DNA of 64,000 nucleotides from Halieaceae bacterium. Its GTDB lineage: Bacteria > Pseudomonadota > Gammaproteobacteria > Pseudomonadales > Halieaceae. Position 1 is the stretch's first letter. Each line of letters starts with the position of its first letter. Under the pieces are notes generated by a model that saw only the letters and a program-made list of their open reading frames with translations, did no database searches and was not told the DNA's origin. A program made the translations under genes and the position numbers. Shown one piece after another: positions 7,837-16,644 of this stretch. The stretch lies in the NCBI GenBank assembly GCA_026710905.1, contig JAPOQD010000016.1:1-64000 (forward strand), written 5' to 3'.

Positions 7837-8385
7837 ATGAAACAGGAGATAACTATAAGTTCATCAGCAGGCACAGAATTTTCTCGCTTTACGAGGCTTT
7901 GTCTTTTTGCTCTGGTCGCGGCGTTTGCTTTTCCTACTGCCCAGGCCACTACAATTGGCAACCAGATGCCTGACCCGAATGAATACCAGGGCCTTTCCCG
8001 CAAAGTATTACAGTACAGCGCGGTATTTGACGAAGTCATCGGGAAAATCAAGAAGCCCGGATTCACCGATGCTGATTGGGCACCGTTGGAGGCTCTGGTC
8101 GACACGGAGAATTTTGAGCGAACGGGTGTGTTTTTGAAACCTGAGGCTGAAATAATCGGATGGGATCAGTATAAGAAATACATTATCCAGTATGGCGGTG
8201 GGACAGCGTGGGAAGGTACCTTGCGGCGCATTACTGAAGTTCCCGGCCTGGTGATTCTTGAACTTGAAGAACGAAATACCAGAGATGACGTCACCGATGT
8301 TTCAAACACCGTTACGATTTATGAATTCAACGATGCGGCCAAGCTGATACGTCTTCATGTTTATGTCATGCCTTTGCCTGATTGA
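7837..8385 (+). CDS. Exported protein of unknown function
   Basis: The ATG at 7837 is preferred over an upstream TTG because AGGGGA precedes it by 6 nt and a signal peptide follows. The hydrophobic core is LCLFALVAAFAFPTAQA, with probable cleavage after the AQA at about residue 37. The mature part of about 145 residues is acidic and lacks cysteine pairs or a recognisable catalytic motif. It may share the cone fold of the SnoaL-like protein just upstream, judging by size and the strand-rich C-terminus, but this is weak. Confidence 0.6.
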   Translation: MKQEITISSSAGTEFSRFTRLCLFALVAAFAFPTAQATTIGNQMPDPNEYQGLSRKVLQYSAVFDEVIGKIKKPGFTDADWAPLEALVDTENFERTGVFLKPEAEIIGWDQYKKYIIQYGGGTAWEGTLRRITEVPGLVILELEERNTRDDVTDVSNTVTIYEFNDAAKLIRLHVYVMPLPD

Positions 8386-8861
8386 TTGCCTGGATCAGCA
8401 CTATCTTGAGTCAGCGCTGTGGCCCCTGGTATAAGCAGTGACTAATGGGCCCGGGGAAGGTCGGCTACTTACCCTGACGTTCACTGATCATAGCGACCTG
8501 AACCAGTGAAAATGCAAGCAGTACGAAACAGCCCAGATAGGCTCCAGTACCCGGCCGCCCGCGTCCCCGCCCGGGTTACCGTTTGCACCCCGAAGTGAAC
8601 AATGGTGTTGACATAAGAAGTATGTACTGCCAATTGCGCCAATGATGACAGCCATCCCGGTCGTTTTAGTGTCGATCACGACTTAGCGGTTTTTCCTCGG
8701 TTTCAGGTTTCTGATAATGCTGATGTTCACGATTGGCACAGGAACACGAAATGCGGTTGTCACGAGTGAAACGCCGGTTTAAATCTAACAAGTCACTCTT
8801 ACACGTAATTGCATTGATCCGGCACTAAAATAACTTGTAAATACGGAGTTTAAAACCTAAA
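8386..8861. other. Intergenic region with a possible frameshifted membrane fragment
   Basis: No intact gene is supported in these 476 bp. On the minus strand, 8470-8679 could encode a short hydrophobic start (GMAVIIGAIGSTYFLC) and, in another frame, a helix GAYLGCFVLLAFSLVQVAMI. This suggests a broken small membrane protein. It is too short to assign. Confidence 0.3.
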
Positions 8862-10040
8862 ATGCAAGGTATGTTGCAGCGCCAAATTGCTGAGAAACTT
8901 CAAGCAACGATCGCACAAGTACCTGCGGTCGTATTGCTCGGCGCTCGCCAGGTCGGCAAAACGACGCTTGCAAAAATCATTGCCAAAGACATCGACTCAA
9001 TTTACCTTGATTTGGAAGCCCCCGAGGATTTACTGAAACTCAGCGATCCCACCAGTTTTTTGAGCGCTCATGCCGATAAACTGGTTGTACTGGATGAAAT
9101 ACAGCGCAGCCCGGAGTTGTTCCCGGTGCTGCGAGGCCTGATCGATACTAACCGGGAGCAGGGTCGTCGAGCCGGGCAGTTTTTACTGCTAGGATCGGCA
9201 TCAATGGACTTGATGCGTCAGTCTTCGGAAAGCCTGGCGGGTCGGATCAGCTATATCGATATGAGTGGCCTGAATGTTGCTGAAATTAATGGTAAGAAAG
9301 ACAGTCGGCAAAACCTTTGGCTGCGGGGAGGTTTTCCGGATAGCTATTTGGCAGCGGATGATGACTCGGCCATGGACTGGATTGAAAATCTGGTTCGCAC
9401 TTATCTTGAGCGTGACGTCCCGCAAATGGGCTTCCGTGTTCCCGCAGCAAGATTGCGCCGACTGTGGACTATGTTGGCCCATTTGCAAGGTGAGACCGTT
9501 AACTATTCCAAGCTGGCGTCAAACCTTGAAGTCGATGCCAAGACGGTAACTAACTACATCGAAATTTTGACAGACCTTTTGCTGGTCAGGCGCCTCGAGC
9601 CCTGGCATACCAACGTCAAGAAGCGATTGGTGAAATCACCCCGCTACTACATTCGTGACAGCGGTATTCTGCACCGCTTGCTGGGAATCAACCGCTTCGA
9701 TGCATTGCTCTCTAATCCGGTATTGGGGAAAAGCTGGGAGGGGTTTGTCGTGGAGAATATTCTTTCGATCCTGCCGAGTCGTGCAGAAACCTACTTTTAT
9801 CGAACGTCTGCTGGCGCAGAGATCGATCTGGTTATCAAGATGCCATCGTCTGAAATCTGGGCAATAGAGATCAAATATGGTGTTGCCCCCAAAATCGGCA
9901 AGCACTATCGCAAAACCTGTGATGATGTTAGCGCAACACACAAGTACATCCTTTACGGTGGTGAGGATGAGTTTCCCGTGGGTAATGATATAAAAATCAT
10001 TTCACTGCCAGGACTTATGGAACGAATTCATTCCGGTTGA
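8862..10040 (+). CDS. AAA-type ATPase with DUF4143 domain
   Basis: This 392-residue protein carries the Walker A motif GARQVGKTT near residue 27, the Walker B sequence KLVVLDEIQRSPELFPVLRG near 80, and an arginine-rich sensor region (GSASMDLMRQSSESLAGR). The C-terminal half is the DUF4143 domain, ending in a nuclease-like fold with EIDLVIK and IEIKYG, the D-E-x-K arrangement of PD-(D/E)xK proteins. Such proteins are common standalone genes in accessory regions, often of unknown role. It has its own promoter region and no operon partner. Function beyond ATP binding is not established. Confidence 0.85.
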   Translation: MQGMLQRQIAEKLQATIAQVPAVVLLGARQVGKTTLAKIIAKDIDSIYLDLEAPEDLLKLSDPTSFLSAHADKLVVLDEIQRSPELFPVLRGLIDTNREQGRRAGQFLLLGSASMDLMRQSSESLAGRISYIDMSGLNVAEINGKKDSRQNLWLRGGFPDSYLAADDDSAMDWIENLVRTYLERDVPQMGFRVPAARLRRLWTMLAHLQGETVNYSKLASNLEVDAKTVTNYIEILTDLLLVRRLEPWHTNVKKRLVKSPRYYIRDSGILHRLLGINRFDALLSNPVLGKSWEGFVVENILSILPSRAETYFYRTSAGAEIDLVIKMPSSEIWAIEIKYGVAPKIGKHYRKTCDDVSATHKYILYGGEDEFPVGNDIKIISLPGLMERIHSG

Positions 10041-10215
10041 TTTTTAAAATTTTTGCCTCGTCAGAAAATTTTGTGGGCAGTTTCTGGTGCCGGTAATTCC
10101 CCAAGCGCATGATACAAGGCGATTTCAGGTGAAGTATCGAGATGTTGAGTTACCCGACCTTGTTGAAATTGTCAGCCACGCCGCGCTTGTGTGATTGAGC
10201 ATCAGGGAAAATAGT

Positions 10216-11484
10216 ATGGGTCTGTCCAGTTTAAGCGCAAAGCAGGAGTGGCAGGCTGGCTGGACACTGGTGATAGCCGCATCCCTTGGCTTCTCATTTT
10301 TTTCGGTGATGCTTGCCAGTACCGGCCTGTTCATGGGGCCCCTGGGTGATGAGTTCGGCTGGAGTCGCACGCTGCTTTCATCCGGCCCCTCAATCGCTAC
10401 GGTGATGACGGCAGTGCTGGGCCCCTTTCTGGGAATGCTGATCGATCGGTTCGGCACTCGTCGGGTAGCACTGCCCGGGCTCGTGCTGACAACCGCAGCC
10501 ATAAGCAGCTTTAGCCTGCTCAACGGATCGCAAGCCCAGTGGGTGGCGCTGTGGGTGGTATTTGGAATCATCTCCGTAAGTATCAAGTCAACCCCCTGGA
10601 CCACGGCTGTGGTTGGTGTGTTTCAAAAATCGCGAGGTCTGGCTCTGGGCTTGACTCTGTCAGGCACCGCTGTGGCACAGAGCGTGGTGCCGCCGTTGGG
10701 CAATTTTCTGATTACCGAGTTTGGCTGGCGTGGAGGGGTCGTCTGGTTAGGTATGGGGTGGGGTGGCATTACTTTGCTGGTGTGCCTGCTGTTCTTCTTC
10801 GATGTTCGCGCTCGTGCCAGCAAACAACGTAAGGCGGATGAGCGCGCAGGAAAAGCACCGGCGGAAGCGGCGCCGGCCGCTGTTCTTTCCGGTCTTGCTA
10901 TCCCCGAAGCATGGCGTGATTCGGCCCTATGGCGCCTTGCCATTGCAAATTTTATCGTCATGTTGTTGACAATGGGGCTGGCAGTTCACTTGTTCCCGAT
11001 TCTCACGGAAGCGGGAGTAGACCGCTCCACGGCCGCCTGGCTGGTTGGCCTTTCGGGCATAGCGGGAATCATAGGTAAGTTGGTGACAGGAGTGTTGCTG
11101 GATCGCTTCCGTCCCAACTGGGTCGGCGGAATCACCCTGGGCGCTGCATCCCTGGCCTTCGCCCTGTTACTGGATGGCATTCGCTCCCCCACCCTGATCG
11201 TTATCGCTCTTGTGATTAACGGATATGCGGCGGGCACCAAGACGCATATCACCGGTTTCCTCACCGCAGGTTATGCCGGGATGAAGAATTTTGGCGCCAT
11301 TTACGGTTTTATGTCGTCCCTGATGGCGCTTGCGGCGGGAATGGGGCCAATGCTGGGAGGTCTGGTTTATGATGGTTTCGGGGACTACCGTTACTTATTG
11401 ATAGCGGGCACATTGGGCTGCGCATTGGGTGGTTTATTGATTCTAAGCATGCCGGCCTACCCTGAGTGGGACAAACCGGAGTAG
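10216..11484 (+). CDS. MFS transporter
   Basis: An AGGGA sequence before the ATG at 10216 favours this start over a TTG at 10195. The 422-residue product has 12 predicted helices in two halves joined by a charged loop (ARASKQRKADERAGKAPAE, about residues 197-215). The helix 2-3 loop motif GMLIDRFGTRRV is typical of major facilitator proteins of the monocarboxylate/oxalate-formate type. It probably carries an organic acid or cyclic substrate across the inner membrane. A sulfotransferase gene follows after about 90 bp on the same strand. Confidence 0.85.
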   Translation: MGLSSLSAKQEWQAGWTLVIAASLGFSFFSVMLASTGLFMGPLGDEFGWSRTLLSSGPSIATVMTAVLGPFLGMLIDRFGTRRVALPGLVLTTAAISSFSLLNGSQAQWVALWVVFGIISVSIKSTPWTTAVVGVFQKSRGLALGLTLSGTAVAQSVVPPLGNFLITEFGWRGGVVWLGMGWGGITLLVCLLFFFDVRARASKQRKADERAGKAPAEAAPAAVLSGLAIPEAWRDSALWRLAIANFIVMLLTMGLAVHLFPILTEAGVDRSTAAWLVGLSGIAGIIGKLVTGVLLDRFRPNWVGGITLGAASLAFALLLDGIRSPTLIVIALVINGYAAGTKTHITGFLTAGYAGMKNFGAIYGFMSSLMALAAGMGPMLGGLVYDGFGDYRYLLIAGTLGCALGGLLILSMPAYPEWDKPE

Positions 11485-11573
11485 GGCCATCGCCACCCGG
11501 GTATTCCTCCCAGCTGCCCTGCACTGCCCTGCTCGTGGGGTTTGACACCAATTATGCGTATACGGACAGTACT

Positions 11574-12752
11574 ATGCTGAATGCCGCAGAGATAGTTTCA
11601 GAAGCCGAACAACAGGTGGGCATCTCAGACTCGGAGTCTTTTGTCCGGAGAAATCTGGAACGACTGGTAGAGGCGATACACCATGAATCGTTTATGTCAG
11701 CCGAGGGCATGGCCAGCGCGCATACAACACTAATAAACGATATGGTAAACAGGCTGGAGGGTCTGAAATGGTTTCAGCAACATCCGGAGATTGCCGACGA
11801 GGTTATTGAAAAACCCGTTTTTCTGATGGGATTGCCGCGCTCGGGAACCACGTATTTTCAGTATCTGTTTGATTGCGACCAACGCTTCCGGTTGATCAGA
11901 ACCTGGGAGGCGATGACGCCTTCTCCGCCACCGGGCTTTGACCCGGAATCAGCAGAGCAGCGTCGTATGAGCTGGGTTGAGCGCCGGCGGATGATGTTCC
12001 CCACCGTTGAGGGTTTTGCTGCGCTACACCTCCATGACGAGGATGGTTCTGAGGAGTGTCACGCTTTTATCGAGCAAAGCTTTGGAGCTGCAGGCCTCAA
12101 TAATCTCTACCGTGTCCCCTCTTTCTTTGACTATCTATTGGATGAGGCTGATCTTGAGGCCAGCTATCGAGTCCACAAGCGGCAACTACAATTGCTGCAA
12201 TGGCGCACACCGGAAAAACCCTGGGCGCTAAAATATCCCAACCATCTGCTTGCCGTGCCAGAGATTATCAAGGTCTATCCCGATGCCCGTTTTGTGATGA
12301 CACACCGTGATCCGATCCAGACCCTTGCATCAATTTGCAAAATGTCCTACAAGCTGCGCAGTGCCCGATCCGATGAGCCCATCGACAAAATTGATGTCGG
12401 CCGTTATATGACGCATTTCGTGCAACGGCATATTGACCGGATTATGGAATCGGCCAATGGACCCCATGCCCGACGGGTAGTTCACGTCGACTATTATGCG
12501 CTGGTGAACGACCCGGTAGCAGAAATGTTAGCCGTCCACAAAGAACTGGGGATCGATACCCCCGAGGAAGTTTGTCATGCGGTTGCCGCCTGGCGGAAAG
12601 CCAACCCCAAGAACGCCAGGGGCGCTAACGACTATAGCCTTGAAGAATATGGGCTTGAGGAATCCAGGCTGGAAAAGCAATTCAGTGAATATACGCATTA
12701 TTTCCAAATTCCCCGTGAACAGGAAGGCCTGAGTAGAGGCTCAGAGGAGTAA
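11574..12752 (+). CDS. PAPS-dependent sulfotransferase family protein
   Basis: The ATG at 11574 gives 392 residues. An upstream start would add a poor proline-rich leader. The 5'-phosphosulfate-binding loop is VFLMGLPRSGTTYFQYLF at about residue 83. The 3'-phosphate motif is YPDARFVMTHRDP at about 236. Proteins of this family in proteobacteria are often found with lipid or steroid catabolic genes and their acceptors are unknown. The gene is followed 3 bp later by a truncated DUF1214-like gene, so the original operon was at least bicistronic. Confidence 0.8.
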   Translation: MLNAAEIVSEAEQQVGISDSESFVRRNLERLVEAIHHESFMSAEGMASAHTTLINDMVNRLEGLKWFQQHPEIADEVIEKPVFLMGLPRSGTTYFQYLFDCDQRFRLIRTWEAMTPSPPPGFDPESAEQRRMSWVERRRMMFPTVEGFAALHLHDEDGSEECHAFIEQSFGAAGLNNLYRVPSFFDYLLDEADLEASYRVHKRQLQLLQWRTPEKPWALKYPNHLLAVPEIIKVYPDARFVMTHRDPIQTLASICKMSYKLRSARSDEPIDKIDVGRYMTHFVQRHIDRIMESANGPHARRVVHVDYYALVNDPVAEMLAVHKELGIDTPEEVCHAVAAWRKANPKNARGANDYSLEEYGLEESRLEKQFSEYTHYFQIPREQEGLSRGSEE

Positions 12753-12755
12753 CCC

Positions 12756-12905
12756 ATGTCAAACGGCTGGGACCAATTACATAGCGCCATCCAGGCCCTC
12801 ACTCGGGAAATTCGTCAGGTCGCACCCGATGCGGCCACTGCTGATGAAGGTGAAGCCTATGTCGCGAGAGTACTGACGGCTTGCCTGAACGATTGTTTTC
12901 CAGCA
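12756..12905 (+). pseudogene. N-terminal fragment of a DUF1214-like protein
   Basis: About 50 residues starting MSNGWDQLHSAIQALTREI and including EGEAYVARVLTACL resemble the N-terminus of DUF1214-domain proteins, which usually have 350-400 residues. GAGGAG precedes the ATG. The similarity stops near 12905, and the frame then runs into palindromic repeat DNA until 13094. The remainder of the gene is absent. Confidence 0.55.
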
Positions 12906-12976
12906 GCCTGTCGGGCTTGGGCGTCAGCCGCCTGTCGCAGTACTGCAAGGTTCTCTGAAAATACAAGCCCTGACCC

Positions 12977-13103
12977 GAATGGCACTTACTTAGTAAAAGG
13001 GGTCGGAGTCATGACTCCGACCCCTTTTACTCGGAAGCCTACAACTGGGCCAGTCTCTTTTCCGATTTATTTCAAGTGCTTATCCCTTAAGTAAGTGCCA
13101 TTC
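12977..13103. repeat. REP/MITE-like element with nested palindrome
   Basis: The outer inverted arms are GAATGGCACTTACTTA (12977-12992) and TTAAGTAAGTGCCATTC (13087-13103). Nested against the left arm is a 40-bp perfect palindrome at 12992-13031, whose half contains AAAAGGGGTCGGAGTCA. Related GGGGTC[AG]GAG sequence recurs at 22168-22207. The layout is like REP elements mobilised by RAYT transposases, but no transposase is in the window. The 55-bp interior after the palindrome encodes nothing recognised. Confidence 0.65.
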
Positions 13104-13163
13104 AGCCCTGACCCCATCGATATTCGCAATCAGTAGTCCAGCCACCCCGAGGTTCTGCACGTT

Positions 13164-15326
13164 TTGCCAAAAATTTCATGTGTAATCCTGCTGCTGGTTT
13201 TAGGCGCTAATCCAGCCATGGCCACGACGGTATATCTGCAAACTCAGTTGCCGGGTGCTCAGACGGGCTATGCGCTTGAAGTCTTGCGAGTTGCGCTGGC
13301 CGCAGAGGACTACGAGCTTACCTCGTCACCGGAGCAGCATGATTTCGCGGTCAATCTGAGTGTAAGCACTGATTCCGGGCCGGAGGCTTTTTTCATGGCG
13401 ACCTCCGAAAACCGCCTCAGCATTCGTGGAGGGGATAAGCGGGGTATAATTTACGGCGCACTGGCGGTTGCGGAGCAGCTGCGTAACGGCGTGGATCTTG
13501 AATCGATTCAGTCGCTGCGGGAAGCGCCAGCGCTGCCTTTCAGGGCTATCAAGCACAACCTGCCCTGGGATTCCTACCGTTCCAGTTCCGCCCTGGACCT
13601 GCACTACGAAACTGTCCGGGATGTGAAGTACTGGGAGGCGTTTCTCGACATGATGGCCGAGAATCGCTTCAATGCCCTGACCTTGTGGAACCTGCACCCG
13701 TTCCCCTACATGATCAAACCGGCGAATTTCCCGGAGGCCACCCGTTTTTCCAATGCCGAGCTGGCGCAGTGGCGCAAACTGTACAAGGCCATTTTCGCCA
13801 TGGCCAGGGAACGAGGTATCGACACCTACCTCGTCAACTGGAACGTGCTGGTGAGCAGAGAATTCGCTGATGCTCATGAACTTGAGGGAACCAACTATTT
13901 TCCCTTCTACAAGGGCAGTGCGGACAGCAGGGGAGAGACGCAAACCAGCGATATCGTCAAGCGCTATACCCGGGAGAGCGTTACCCAGGTATTGGAAGAG
14001 TATCCCAACCTCACCGGTTTCGGCTTTTCATTCGGCGAACAGATGGGCGGTATGACACCCGAAGAACGACAGCAGTGGATTGATGAAACCATTATCGCCG
14101 GTATGCGTGAGGCGGACCGTCCGTCAAAGATGATTTTCCGCGCGCCGTTTTCCGCGGGTCTGGGGCAGGGGGGATCAACGGACAAGGCGACCGAGGAACT
14201 CACCCGCGAGGCGATCGAAGAACTGGGCAATGAGTTCAATGGACCAATATGGATGGAAATCAAGTTCAACTGGTCTCACGCCCATTCCACCCCGGAACTG
14301 GTCAAGGTCCACGGTGGTGAGTTGAAGGATACCTATTTCAATCCTGTGCCGAAAAACTACCGGGTTGCCTGGATGGTTCGCAACGAGGACTTTTTCGCCC
14401 TGCGCTGGGGTCACCCCGGGTTTATCCGTGAGCACCTGGAACTGAATGCGCATCATGAATACGTGGGCGGCTACTTTGTTGGTTCGGAAAGTTACATACC
14501 GGCCAGGGATTACTTTACTGCTGTTGTAGAGTCGGTGGACTGGACCTACGCCTTCGAGCGACAGTGGCTGTTCTACAAGCTGTGGGGGCGTCTGCTCTAC
14601 AACCCGGATACACCTGACAGTGTGTTCGAGGCAGAGTTTGTGCGTCGCTACGGTGAGTCCGCCCGGCCACTGCTGCAAGCCTATGCGCTGGCCTCTGAAA
14701 CCCTGCTCAACTTTGCCTCTTCCATTGATTTTTCCTGGGACTTCACCATCTATGGTGAGGGCATGCTGGTGCTCTCGGAAAATGGTGTGCAGCCAATGTC
14801 CGTGGACCGATTAATACTGCAACCGACTCTGAAAGACAATTGGCTGTCTGTAAAAGATTTTGTCGCCAGACGCACTGCGGCTGAAACTCTGCCGCCCGGC
14901 GCAGTCACTCCACTGATGCTGGCTGACCGTATGGAAGCAGACGGGAAAGCAGCACTGCATCAGGTGAAGGGGATTGAGACGGTCGATGACAGTGCCTTGA
15001 TGTATGAAGTAGCCGATATAAAAACCTGGGCTAACCTGGGGCTTTACTATGCTGAAAAGCTGCGCGGCGCCGTGGCCCTGCAGATCTTTCTCACTACAGG
15101 TAACAGTTTGGAAAAACGCGCAGCTGTAAAGCATCTGCAAAAATCGCTGTATTTCTGGGATGAGGTGATCACCATTACCCGCCCCATATACCATAATATG
15201 CCGCTGACTCATTACAATCGCCCCGACAACCAGCGCGTGGAGGAAAATCTATTCCATTGGGCGCTGATCCGGGAGTTGGTGGCGGCTGATATTGAAAGGG
15301 CAAAAGCTGCGCAGGTAGAGGATTAA
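13164..15326 (+). CDS. Secreted alpha-glucuronidase-like glycoside hydrolase
   Basis: This 720-residue protein has a TTG start (GAGG about 11 nt upstream) and a signal peptide ending at PAMA. Residues 20-115 look like the GH67/GH20-type N-terminal accessory fold (RLSIRGGDKRGIIYGALAVAEQL). The central part is barrel-like, with ENRFNALTLWNLHPFPYM and YPNLTGFGFSFGEQMGG. The C-terminal 200 residues are helical. By analogy with GH67 and related families it should act in the periplasm on uronic-acid-containing glycans. I cannot point to certain catalytic acids (E272 in FGEQM is a candidate). A deletion derivative of a paralog lies at 29121-29666. Confidence 0.65.
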   Translation: MPKISCVILLLVLGANPAMATTVYLQTQLPGAQTGYALEVLRVALAAEDYELTSSPEQHDFAVNLSVSTDSGPEAFFMATSENRLSIRGGDKRGIIYGALAVAEQLRNGVDLESIQSLREAPALPFRAIKHNLPWDSYRSSSALDLHYETVRDVKYWEAFLDMMAENRFNALTLWNLHPFPYMIKPANFPEATRFSNAELAQWRKLYKAIFAMARERGIDTYLVNWNVLVSREFADAHELEGTNYFPFYKGSADSRGETQTSDIVKRYTRESVTQVLEEYPNLTGFGFSFGEQMGGMTPEERQQWIDETIIAGMREADRPSKMIFRAPFSAGLGQGGSTDKATEELTREAIEELGNEFNGPIWMEIKFNWSHAHSTPELVKVHGGELKDTYFNPVPKNYRVAWMVRNEDFFALRWGHPGFIREHLELNAHHEYVGGYFVGSESYIPARDYFTAVVESVDWTYAFERQWLFYKLWGRLLYNPDTPDSVFEAEFVRRYGESARPLLQAYALASETLLNFASSIDFSWDFTIYGEGMLVLSENGVQPMSVDRLILQPTLKDNWLSVKDFVARRTAAETLPPGAVTPLMLADRMEADGKAALHQVKGIETVDDSALMYEVADIKTWANLGLYYAEKLRGAVALQIFLTTGNSLEKRAAVKHLQKSLYFWDEVITITRPIYHNMPLTHYNRPDNQRVEENLFHWALIRELVAADIERAKAAQVED

Positions 15327-15440
15327 GTAAAGCATTTTTATTCGATTACAGCGCTTGTGTTAATGCGGGGAGGCCTCATAATCCTGTTGATCAGTACAAC
15401 GTTACTATTCCGTGCCAACGCCGGAACGCGTATTTCCATT

Positions 15441-15538
15441 GTTACAAGGTAACTACTCACGCCCCCACAGGCTGTAGGGGCGGCGCATGAATTCTCAACC
15501 CTGGACGGAGCAGGGGGAGCGAGTCGTTACGTTACAAG
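15441..15538. mobile_element. MITE-like element, copy 1, with 8-bp target duplication
   Basis: The element itself is 15449-15530 (82 bp). It begins GTAACTACTCACGC and ends GCGAGTCGTTAC, an imperfect terminal inverted repeat. It is flanked on both sides by GTTACAAG (15441-15448 and 15531-15538), a perfect 8-bp direct repeat. A second copy is at 29681-29761 in the opposite orientation. The right-hand duplication forms part of the ribosome-binding region of the next gene. Confidence 0.7.
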
Positions 15539-15547
15539 GTGAATTTA

Positions 15548-16612
15548 ATGTCAGATATCCATACTGGTTCAAACCGAGAAGTCAATCGAGTGGCCCAATG
15601 GGCGGCCGGTCGTATTGGTCGAAGCGCGATGCGTGCGGTTATTCGTCACCCGAACATGGAACTGGTGGGCTTGCATGTGCATTCAGCGGACAAGGTTGGG
15701 CAAGACGCCGGTGAGCTATGTGGATTATCACCAGTGGGTATTACGGCAACATGCAGCATCGATGACCTGATCCAAACCCGTCCTGATTGCGTGCTGTATA
15801 TGCCGGAGGGCTACGATATTGACGCTCTGGATAAACTGCTCAATGCGGGCATCAACATCGTTACCACTCGCAGTGAATTCTTCTATCCGCAAGGAATGGA
15901 ACCCGGGCTGCGGCAACGGATTGAAACAGCATGCAAAAATGGCGCGGCAACGCTATTCGCCACGGGCATTAGCCCGGGCTTCTCTACAGTCGTTCTACCG
16001 TTGGCATTATCCTATATCTCGCGCCAGATCGACTGCATTACAATCGATGAATTCGCCAATATCCCCGCATCCACAACGCCCAAAATGATCACTGACGTTA
16101 TGGGCTTTGGCAGCCCGGCTAAAGAGAAGTTTGACCCGGCACGGCTCGATCATGTTGCCACCGGTTTTTCCCAGTCCCTGGAGATCGTTACCTCGGCTAT
16201 GGATATCTCACTCGATGGGTTCAAATCCGAGGGAGAGTTTGCTCTTGCAGAGGAACCGGTTGAATTGCCCAATGGCTATATTATCCAGCCGGGTACCGTG
16301 GCTGGTCAAAGAATCACCGTTGCCGCCATGAGCAACCAGAAGCCCGTGTTACAGTTTCGCGCCAACTGGTATTGCACCCACGCTCTCGACAAGAATTGGG
16401 AGTTGGGCGATTCCGGCTGGCGTGTGCAAGTGGAAGGGGATACCCCGATGGATGTGAATATCAGTTTCCCGAAGTCTGGTGAGAGCTACGCCGACCAGAT
16501 GTCGGGCTTGACCGCTCATCCAGCTGTCAATGCAGTGCCTTACGTTTGCAAGGCTGCCCCCGGTATTGTTACTAATGCAGGGCTGCCCGTTATTGCACCA
16601 ATAATCGGCTGA
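15548..16612 (+). CDS. DapB-like NAD(P)H-dependent oxidoreductase, second member
   Basis: The ATG at 15548 has AAGG 8 nt upstream and is preferred over a GTG at 15539. The 354-residue protein carries an N-terminal Rossmann motif (RVAQWAAGRIGRSAMRAVIR) and the same overall plan as the 341-residue protein at 4113-5138, including the ATGISPGFSTVV segment where the other has GSGIWDMT. It belongs to the 2,4-diaminopentanoate-dehydrogenase-like group. It is followed after 32 bp by a molybdopterin oxidoreductase on the same strand, so the two redox enzymes are probably co-transcribed. The substrate is unknown. Confidence 0.75.
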   Translation: MSDIHTGSNREVNRVAQWAAGRIGRSAMRAVIRHPNMELVGLHVHSADKVGQDAGELCGLSPVGITATCSIDDLIQTRPDCVLYMPEGYDIDALDKLLNAGINIVTTRSEFFYPQGMEPGLRQRIETACKNGAATLFATGISPGFSTVVLPLALSYISRQIDCITIDEFANIPASTTPKMITDVMGFGSPAKEKFDPARLDHVATGFSQSLEIVTSAMDISLDGFKSEGEFALAEEPVELPNGYIIQPGTVAGQRITVAAMSNQKPVLQFRANWYCTHALDKNWELGDSGWRVQVEGDTPMDVNISFPKSGESYADQMSGLTAHPAVNAVPYVCKAAPGIVTNAGLPVIAPIIG

Positions 16613-16644
16613 CAGAAGATACCCATGCCGAGAATTTCTATCCA

